39,422 nt of DNA, taken from Epibacterium ulvae (GTDB lineage: Bacteria > Pseudomonadota > Alphaproteobacteria > Rhodobacterales > Rhodobacteraceae). The stretch is from assembly GCF_018678075.1 (NCBI RefSeq), contig NZ_JAHHIR010000006.1, positions 1 to 39,422 of the forward strand, given 5' to 3'. The translations under genes were made by a program, and so were the position numbers. The first letter of the stretch is position 1; the number at the start of each line of letters is the position of its first letter. The notes beneath the pieces are model-generated. The model was not told the DNA's origin. It saw only the letters and a program-made list of their open reading frames with translations, and did no database searches. Positions 33,778 through 39,422 of this stretch are shown piece by piece.

Positions 33778-33918
33778 TTATTGCCCCACTTTTTCTTCTT
33801 TCTTCTCCTTGTCCTGATCATGGTGCCATTTGATGGCGAAATACATGCCGACGCCCAGCACGATCAGCTTGAACGGCAGGAAGACAATCGGGAAAAACTC
33901 CATCCAGCTTAAGCCCAT
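33778..33918 (-). CDS. 46-aa single-helix membrane protein
   Basis: This short gene encodes MGLSWMEFFPIVFLPFK followed by a hydrophobic helix (LIVLGVGMYFAI) and a charged His/Lys/Glu tail (KWHHDQDKEKKEEK). GGAG lies 7 bases before the ATG. It is too small for a 60-aa cut-off. Single membrane anchor with a cytoplasmic basic/acidic tail is all that can be said; I do not recognise the family. Confidence 0.65.
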   Translation of the reverse strand: MGLSWMEFFPIVFLPFKLIVLGVGMYFAIKWHHDQDKEKKEEKVGQ

Positions 33919-34018
33919 TGCAGATCTCCACTTTATGACAACAGTGTCTTTTCAGTCAGGAGCGCTACGCCAATGCGGGCAGGGGCTGAATTCGCCAGAT
34001 TGACGCAGGCCGAAGCCG

Positions 34019-34156
34019 CTACAGCGCCTGCTGCACGTCCTGTGCGGCTTTGCCGATGGCCTGACCAGCTTTTTCAATGTCGCGCCCCGCGCCTTTGGCG
34101 GTCTCGCAAGCAGCGAGAGAAAAGAGGGCGAGGGTAATCAGGGCTGCTCGGACCAT
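34019..34156 (-). CDS. Entericidin A/B-type small lipoprotein
   Basis: The 45-aa protein has a short signal peptide ending in the lipobox LAAC (C17), then ETAKGAGRDIEKAGQAIGKAAQDVQQAL, the amphipathic helix typical of EcnA/EcnB lipoproteins. In E. coli these form an antidote/toxin pair; in alphaproteobacteria a single small lipoprotein is common. It should be anchored in a membrane by its acylated Cys. GGAG lies about 10 bases upstream of the ATG. Confidence 0.78.
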   Translation of the reverse strand: MVRAALITLALFSLAACETAKGAGRDIEKAGQAIGKAAQDVQQAL

Positions 34157-34386
34157 GTGCGGCTGTCTCCGGTGTGTCATACATCATCTGGTGCCACTGT
34201 TGCACAGCCACAGGTTTTGGCAAGGTGTCGCCCTCCGGTTTCGTGCTGTGAAAATGTCGCACGGATCCTGCGCATGACAGGCGCTCGCGCCCAGTCACAT
34301 TCGCGTGCAAAATGTAGAATATAGGGAATTTATCCCGAATAAACAGCTGGTTGAATTTTGGTGATTCACATGACTAGGAGTTTAAA

Positions 34387-34991
34387 GTGAAGAATTTACT
34401 GCTCGCCGCTGGATTGGCTCTTGCCTCTGCTTCCGCCGCGTCCGCTGCCAATTTTGTTGCAACCTTTGACAACCTCGGCTTTGATATTTTCGAAGGTCCA
34501 GATGCCTCCCTTGGAACCACGAATTTCCTGAACGGAACCCTGTCTTTCAATTCCAGTTCCAACCTGTTTTTGACCAAATCATCGAAGCAGACGTTTCCGG
34601 CGTTGTGACCGAAAATTTCGAACTGTCGGGCTTTGGCTTTGGCGGCGATGAGGGCGGCGACTTTGACTTTATCACCGGATTTACCCTGTCCGGGTTCGGC
34701 CCAAACGGCTCGGGCGGCGATCTGCAGCTTGATTTCGTGAGCTCCGATGTGAACCCATTTGCCAATGCCTCTGTCGGTTTCTCGTTTGCCGTGACTCCTG
34801 AAACAGGCATCGAATTCGCCCAAGACCTGGACGGAGATATCTTTGTCTCGCGCTTCAACGGTTCGGGTTCTGTCAGCTTCCAAGTTGTCGAAAGCTTTGA
34901 TGAGCCAGCGCCAGTGCCGTTGCCAGCCAGTGGCCTGCTGCTGATTGGTGCTCTGGGTGCCGCGGGGGCTCTGCGCAAGCGCAAGTCCTGA
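34387..34991 (+). pseudogene. VPLPA-CTERM surface protein, frameshifted
   Basis: The first frame gives a signal peptide (LLLAAGLALASASAASA|AN), then ATFDNLGFDIFEGPDASLGTTNFLNGTLSFNSSS, and stops at 34608. The second frame (from upstream of 34605) reads DQIIEADVSGVVTENFELSGFGFGGDEGGDFDF and ends VPLPASGLLLIGALGAAGALRKRKS, a complete VPLPA-CTERM anchor (VPLPA, helix, Arg/Lys tail). The frames join smoothly if one T is restored to the T5 run at 34567-34571, giving NLFFDQIIEADV. This is a single-base deletion or a sequencing error. Such proteins are sorted by an exosortase-type system and exposed on the envelope. Confidence 0.8.
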
Positions 34992-35015
34992 TCTTCAGAG
35001 GCTTTTCAAGATGAA

Positions 35016-35047
35016 GCGCGTTGCCTGCAAAGGGCGGCGTGCTTTTT
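35016..35047 (+). terminator. Terminator of the VPLPA-CTERM gene
   Basis: GCGCGTTGCC pairs with GGCGGCGTGC (three G-T pairs) around a 7-base loop, followed by five T residues at 35043-35047 and more T downstream. Confidence 0.75.
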
Positions 35048-35190
35048 CTTTGGGGGCGACCTATTGTACGGCGCGTGATTTGGCGCGCAGGCCATATGCC
35101 CGCCGCACCAAAGGGGATCGCGCTTTTCATACCTGCCGCACTGCTCTAAAGGGCGAAGGGACCAATTGCCCCAAGGAGTGCACGCCGCCC

Positions 35191-35700
35191 ATGACCTGTG
35201 ACCTCTGCGCCAGTGATGCGCCACTTGCCCCGTTTGCCGTAACCGGCGGTCCCGATGGGGCTGTGACGCAAATTTGTGCCACTTGCAGCGACCAGATCGC
35301 GAAGGAATTAGACCCCAACCACTGGCGCTGCCTTGCAACCGCGATGTGGAGCGAGACCCCAGCCGCGCAGGTTCTGTCAGCGCGGTTGCTGAAACGCCTC
35401 GGCGATCAGGACTGGGCGCGCGATCTGTCCGACCAGCTGTGGCTGGATGAAGAGACCCAGGCCTGGGTCGATGCGGTGCCCGCCGAGACGGCGCATAAAG
35501 ACAGCAACGGCGCGCCGTTGCACGCAGGGGATACGGTGGTTCTTGTCAAGGATCTGCCAGTCAAAGGCGCAGGCTTTACCGCCAAACGGGGGACGGCCGT
35601 GCGCAATATCTCTCTGGTTATGGACAACGCCGAACACATCGAAGGCCGCGTCGAAGGCCAGCGCATTGTAATATTAACCAAATATGTGAAACGAAAATGA
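35191..35700 (+). CDS. phnA: PhnA-domain zinc-ribbon protein
   Basis: From the ATG at 35191 the protein is 169 aa. Two Cys pairs, CDLC near the start and CATC near residue 30, form a zinc-ribbon. A middle helical region (HWRCLATAMWSETPAAQVLSARLLKRL) leads to the PhnA C-terminal domain: KDSNGAPLHAGDTVVLVKDLPVKGAGFTAKRGTAVRNISLV and HIEGRVEGQRIVILTKYVKRK. AAGGAG lies 12 bases upstream, a little long. PhnA is not a phosphonate hydrolase despite the name; its function in these bacteria is unclear. Confidence 0.9.
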   Translation: MTCDLCASDAPLAPFAVTGGPDGAVTQICATCSDQIAKELDPNHWRCLATAMWSETPAAQVLSARLLKRLGDQDWARDLSDQLWLDEETQAWVDAVPAETAHKDSNGAPLHAGDTVVLVKDLPVKGAGFTAKRGTAVRNISLVMDNAEHIEGRVEGQRIVILTKYVKRK

Positions 35701-35804
35701 GTTGCCCATGCCACAATCACAAGGCAAAAGGGTGCTGAATTGTTGCCCAAGCGCCTTTGCTGTGGCACAAAGAAGAAACTGTCTAGGATAAACGAGCTGT
35801 GCCC

Positions 35805-36458
35805 ATGACTGATTTTGCTGAACGTCGCCGCATGATGGTTGATACACAGGTCCGTCCATCGGATGTGACCAAATATCCAATCATCGAAGCGATGCTGGCC
35901 GTGCCGCGGGAGCAATTCGTACCCAATGCGCAGGCCGAGGGTGCCTATGCTGACCAAAACGTGCCGTTGGGGAACGGTCGGGTGATGGTCGAAGCGCGCA
36001 CTTTGGCCAAAACGCTGGACGCGTTGGACATCAACAATGACGAGATGGTGCTCGATCTGGCCTGTGGGCTTGGGTATTCAACTGCAGTGGTTGCACGTAT
36101 GGCTCAAATGGTGATCGGCGTCGAAGAAGACACATCCATGGCAAGCGAAGCTGCGTCGCTGCTGTCTGATGTTGGGGCTGACAATGCGATCGTGCACGAG
36201 GGGCCTTTGGCCGACGGCGCGGCAGAGCATGGCCCGTATGATGTTATTTTGGTACAAGAAGCAGTGGAAACACTGCCTGACGATCTTCTGGCTCAGCTCA
36301 AAGACGGCGGTCGCATTGCGGCGCTGATCATGACCGGGGCCTTGGGGGAAGTGAAAATCGGCTACAAAGCAAACGGCGCAATCTCCTGGCGCTTTGCTTT
36401 CAATGCAACCGCACCGGTTCTGCCCGGTTTCGAAGCTGCCAAAGAATTCGCTCTGTGA
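35805..36458 (+). CDS. pcm: Protein-L-isoaspartate O-methyltransferase (PIMT)
   Basis: The 217-aa protein starts at the ATG at 35805 (a GTG at 35799 is in frame). It has the PIMT opening MVDTQVRPSDVTKYPIIEAMLAVPREQFVP, then the SAM motif VLDLACGLGYSTAVVARMA and DVILVQEAVETLPDDLLAQLKDGGRIAALI. PIMT uses S-adenosylmethionine to repair isoaspartyl residues in aged proteins. The family normally has a G-x-G-x-GY motif; here ACGLGY fits. It lies 165 bases upstream of tolC on the same strand, an order common in Rhodobacteraceae. Confidence 0.88.
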   Translation: MTDFAERRRMMVDTQVRPSDVTKYPIIEAMLAVPREQFVPNAQAEGAYADQNVPLGNGRVMVEARTLAKTLDALDINNDEMVLDLACGLGYSTAVVARMAQMVIGVEEDTSMASEAASLLSDVGADNAIVHEGPLADGAAEHGPYDVILVQEAVETLPDDLLAQLKDGGRIAALIMTGALGEVKIGYKANGAISWRFAFNATAPVLPGFEAAKEFAL

Positions 36459-36623
36459 TCCTGTAACGGGTCAGGGGCGGTCGACCAGGGCTTGGGGTCT
36501 TGGGCGAAGTGATGTGAATGGAGACGCGACGTGGTCAGAATGGGTGCGTCGTAGAACCATGTTGGAATTCACGCCACGATGCTTCCGAAACGGGGGCGGG
36601 GCGGCGGCAGATAGGTGAAAAGA

Positions 36624-38069
36624 ATGCTGAAGACCATTTTCGCAAAACGATCCCCGAACGGTGGCTCCAGACGCGCTGTGCGCGCTTTGGCGATGGCAGG
36701 CACAATGCTGGCCGTCCTTGGCGCCCCCGCGCAGCTCAAAGCCGACAACCTGTCGGATGCGCTGATCGGAGCGTATAAATCCAGCGGACTTCTCGAACAA
36801 AACCGCGCCCTGCTGCGGGTCGCAGACGAAGATGTGGCCGCCGCCGTGGCCTCCCTTCGCCCGATTGTCAGCTGGGCGTTGACCGCAACCCACCAATACA
36901 CGCGCGCCCCCGGCACATTCACGCTGCAGGACGGCGACACCAACGCTTTTGATGCCAGCATCAACCTGACTTGGGTTCTGTGGGATGGCGGTCAACGCCA
37001 ATTCACCCGCCGCGCCGCGCAAGAAGCCGTGTTGGCGACCCGCCACACACTGCTGGATGTTGAACAGCAGGTTCTGTTCAGCGCTGTGACCGCCTATGTC
37101 AGCGTATTGTTCCAAGAAGAGAACGTGCGCCTGCGCAGCAACAACCTGCGTCTTTTGCGCGAAGAACTGCGTGCCGCGCAGGATCGTTTCGAAGTGGGCG
37201 AAGTCACACGGACCGATGTGGCCTTGGCCGAAAGCAGTGTTGCAGGGGCCCAGGCCGACCTGATCCAGGCACGCGGCGATCTGGCGTCTGCCCGCGCGAC
37301 TTATAAGCAAGTGGTCGGACGTGAGCCGGGTGCAACCCAGGGCCAGCCGCCATTGCCATCCGGTGCCCGGTCCGAGCGGGACTCGCAATATCTGGCGCGC
37401 CGCAACCACCCGTCGCTCCTGTCACAGCAACATGCGGTGAAATCGGCGGAGCTGCGGGTCGAAAGCACCCGCGCCGCTTTGGGACCATCGTTCACATTGC
37501 GCGGTGGCATTGGCCACAACCAAGTGTTTGATCAGCGCACCGACACGGATACGCGCAACCTGTCGCTTGAACTGGGCCAGACCATCTATGCCGGTGGCGC
37601 GCGCCAATCAGCCTTGCGCGCAGACCGTGCGCGTCTGGATGCCGAAAAAGGTGTCCTGCTGACGGTTCAACGCCAGATCGAACAAGGTGTTTCGGCAGCT
37701 TTCGCAACCCTTGCAGCCAACCGCGCCAGCTTGACCTCATCTGAGCAGCAGGTACGCTCCGCACGCGTCGCCTTTGACGGTGTGCGTGAGGAAGCCACAT
37801 TGGGTGCCCGCACCACGCTGGATGTGTTGGAAGCCGAACAGGAGCTGCTGGACGCACAGGTTGAACGCGTACAAGCCCGCGCAAACCTGTCGCTGGCCGC
37901 TTATGAATTGTTGCAGTCTCAAGGTCTGTTGACAGCCGAGCACCTCAACCTTGCGGTCGAAGTGTATGACCCGACGCTCTATTACAACCTGGTCAAAGAC
38001 GCGCCGGGCAAAGGCAGTAAACGTGGCAAAGATCTGGACCGCGTGCTCAAGGCGCTCGGCAAGCAATAA
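36624..38069 (+). CDS. tolC: TolC-family outer membrane efflux protein
   Basis: From the ATG at 36624 (AGGTG upstream; a GTG at 36615 is in frame) the protein is 481 aa. It has a signal peptide (RALAMAGTMLAVLGAPAQLKA|DN) and the two TolC structural repeats of paired helices and strands. Recognisable are ALIGAYKSSGLLEQNRALLRVADEDVAAAVASLRP, NLTWVLWDGGQR, RFEVGEVTRTDVALAESSVAGAQADLIQARGDLASARATYK, then LSLELGQTIYAGGARQSALR and ATLGARTTLDVLEAEQELLDAQV. It is the outer-membrane channel of type I secretion and RND efflux. No inner-membrane partners are encoded in this window. Confidence 0.95.
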   Translation: MLKTIFAKRSPNGGSRRAVRALAMAGTMLAVLGAPAQLKADNLSDALIGAYKSSGLLEQNRALLRVADEDVAAAVASLRPIVSWALTATHQYTRAPGTFTLQDGDTNAFDASINLTWVLWDGGQRQFTRRAAQEAVLATRHTLLDVEQQVLFSAVTAYVSVLFQEENVRLRSNNLRLLREELRAAQDRFEVGEVTRTDVALAESSVAGAQADLIQARGDLASARATYKQVVGREPGATQGQPPLPSGARSERDSQYLARRNHPSLLSQQHAVKSAELRVESTRAALGPSFTLRGGIGHNQVFDQRTDTDTRNLSLELGQTIYAGGARQSALRADRARLDAEKGVLLTVQRQIEQGVSAAFATLAANRASLTSSEQQVRSARVAFDGVREEATLGARTTLDVLEAEQELLDAQVERVQARANLSLAAYELLQSQGLLTAEHLNLAVEVYDPTLYYNLVKDAPGKGSKRGKDLDRVLKALGKQ

Positions 38070-38159
38070 CGTATAAAACGAACCGGGGCACAGGACAGTT
38101 GCCGGATGCCTCAGTGCAGGCTACAGTCCCGTAAAGAGGCCAGAAGCAGTAAGGTTATC

Positions 38160-39278
38160 ATGTCAGGTCCACTCGAGCAGGCAGGTGTCGAAGACGTCCT
38201 TTCCTCCATTCGCCGACTGGTGAGCGAGGACAATCGAAAGACACGCCCATCCGGCGGCGCACGTCGCCCCGAAGGCTTGCGCCCGCGTTTGGTCCTGACC
38301 CCGGCACTGCGCGTTCCACCCACCACTGATCTGGAGCCTGCTGCGGCAGAGGACGACGATCTGCATCTCGAGGATGCGGATTCGGATGACCTTGACACGG
38401 TTGAGGCTGCGCAGGGTGGGGCGGACGCGGATCTCGGCCAAGAGGGCGCCTCAGATGCGGCAGTTGCTCCCCAAGATCCGAAACCCACATTCCTAGGCGG
38501 TGCGGACACGGTCGAACACGCGGCGTCCCTCGATATGTTTCGTCTGAACAAAACGGTTTCTGAGGACATTGAGTCCGCAGAAGAGACGTCAGAAGACGAA
38601 GTTCTGCCGTGGAAGGACCCGGAAGCCACATTGTACAGCGCTTCTGAAATTGTCACTGGCGATGAGACTGCTGACGATGAGGCGGTGGACACTGCCGACG
38701 ACGACGCGGTGGACAAAAACGTGATGGTCGAGGCTGTGCACCAGGTTGAGCCTGAACCGATGCCTGACACAGCCGAAGTGACCCATCTTCACAATGCCTC
38801 TGCCCGCCAACGCGCCGCTGCGGTGGTGCGCAAGATTGCTGAGATGGAAGCGGCGACAGCTCAATCGGCAACGTCTTCTCCCCAGTGGGAGCCAGACGCC
38901 AGCCAAAACGGCCCCTTTGCGTCAGAGACGATGACATCAGCCTCAAACGATTGGGACGCGCCGGAACGAGTGGATTCGGCAGAGACTGTCGATCGACCCG
39001 CAGCGTCGCAGCAGGTGGACGCAGATGACATTGCCGCGCAATTGACTGCTGATGTGATTGACGCCACTGCCGAAGATGTAAGCGCCGATATCGCGGAGAA
39101 TACGCTGGACGATTTGGATGACGCCACGCTTATCGACGAAGACATGTTGCGCGATTTGGTGGTGGAAATCGTACGCAAAGAGCTGCAAGGCTCACTGGGC
39201 GAAAAGATCACCCGCAATGTGCGCAAATTGGTCCGCCGCGAAATCCAACGCGCGCTCGCCGCGCATGATATTCTCTGA
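38160..39278 (+). CDS. PopZ-like / DUF2497 protein
   Basis: The 372-aa protein begins MSGPLEQAGVEDVLSSIRRLVSED, the short N-terminal helix shared by PopZ/DUF2497 proteins. A very acidic, Ala/Asp/Glu-rich disordered middle follows. It ends DEDMLRDLVVEIVRKELQGSLGEKITRNVRKLVRREIQRALAAHDIL, the oligomerising helical C-terminus. In Caulobacter PopZ forms a polar network that anchors the chromosome origin and cell-cycle proteins. This copy is longer than Caulobacter PopZ (about 177 aa). The start at 38160 has AAGG 5 bases upstream. Confidence 0.8.
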   Translation: MSGPLEQAGVEDVLSSIRRLVSEDNRKTRPSGGARRPEGLRPRLVLTPALRVPPTTDLEPAAAEDDDLHLEDADSDDLDTVEAAQGGADADLGQEGASDAAVAPQDPKPTFLGGADTVEHAASLDMFRLNKTVSEDIESAEETSEDEVLPWKDPEATLYSASEIVTGDETADDEAVDTADDDAVDKNVMVEAVHQVEPEPMPDTAEVTHLHNASARQRAAAVVRKIAEMEAATAQSATSSPQWEPDASQNGPFASETMTSASNDWDAPERVDSAETVDRPAASQQVDADDIAAQLTADVIDATAEDVSADIAENTLDDLDDATLIDEDMLRDLVVEIVRKELQGSLGEKITRNVRKLVRREIQRALAAHDIL

Positions 39279-39377
39279 ACAACCGTATCCAGTGGTCGGC
39301 GCGTATCAAGGCTATTGAGCGCTGATGACGTTCCGTCGCCAATGTCTTCTACCTTCTGTCATTCACCGGGATACTCC

Positions 39378-39422
39378 CGCCCAGCTTCGGCTTCCTGATA
39401 GGAAGCGCGCGCCAGTTGGGCG
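39378..39422. repeat. Nested inverted repeat at the right edge
   Basis: CGCCCA (39378-39383) is matched by TGGGCG (39417-39422). Inside, GCTTCC and GGAAGC form a perfect 6-bp stem with a TGATA loop (39390-39406). It lies downstream of the PopZ-like gene at the window edge; what follows is not visible. Confidence 0.45.

Noticed and set aside
34567-34573. Programmed -1 frameshift site
   Set aside because: The run GTTTTTG does not match the X-XXY-YYZ slippery pattern, and I see no obvious downstream stimulator. A lost base or sequencing error is simpler.
34605-34991. Second half of the VPLPA-CTERM gene as an independent gene with a GTG start
   Set aside because: The GTG overlaps the stop of the first half, but a sorting tail without a signal peptide makes no sense alone, and the frames join cleanly across the T run. 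A frameshift is the better explanation.
1-39422. CRISPR array, tRNA, rRNA, integrase or transposase genes
   Set aside because: No spaced direct repeats, cloverleaf or transposase/integrase motifs were recognised, despite the compositional breaks at 950 and 32330-33650.

Overview
The window looks like a chromosomal segment of an alphaproteobacterium of the Rhodobacteraceae (marine Roseobacter type). The grounds are a GcrA cell-cycle regulator, a complete TRAP transporter with its own two-component system, a PopZ/DUF2497-like protein next to PIMT and TolC, a VPLPA-CTERM surface protein, an entericidin-type lipoprotein and the generally high G+C. No species is claimed. No rRNA, tRNA, CRISPR array or complete insertion sequence was recognised.

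Layout. 1-950 is A+T-richer and carries a complete uracil-DNA glycosylase-like gene. It abuts the 3' half of a second, resident copy, so this looks like the edge of an acquired segment. 956-3228 holds the UDG remnant, SseB and a YghU-type GST, with a hairpin-rich spacer. 3469-5516 has a YHS-domain secreted protein and a DUF1326/DUF2182 pair. 5666-12020 is one same-strand block, dctB-dctD-dctP-dctQ-dctM. 12181-15922 has gcrA, an ABC-2 permease, a DMT exporter and an MFS exporter. 16069-18449 is an arginine locus: a short Arg-rich leader peptide, argD and argF. 18502-20457 is a Nudix-Pit phosphate pair. 20651-24875 holds hrpB, meaB and rpmB. 24991-25902 is a putative copper pair (small Cys-containing secreted protein and PCuAC). 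25976-28176 holds a sirtuin, a low-molecular-weight phosphatase and a LysR regulator. 28549-30426 has two proteins of unknown function. lepA follows at 30515-32329. 32330-33551 is an A+T-rich two-gene cassette (DUF488 plus partner). 33778-34156 has two small proteins missed by a 60-aa cut-off. 34387-39278 holds a frameshifted VPLPA-CTERM gene, a PhnA-domain protein, PIMT, tolC and a PopZ-like gene.

How the genes work together. DctB/DctD should control the adjacent TRAP genes, but DctD lacks the sigma-54 contact loop. The argD/argF locus is probably attenuated by translation of four consecutive Arg codons. The most novel-looking item is the DUF488 cassette inserted flush against the lepA stop codon. 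Its partner protein ends in a textbook beta-sliding-clamp-binding pentapeptide (QLDLF), which links an undescribed two-gene system to replication or repair. The conserved housekeeping genes around it (lepA, rpmB, argF, tolC) appear ordinary and intact.
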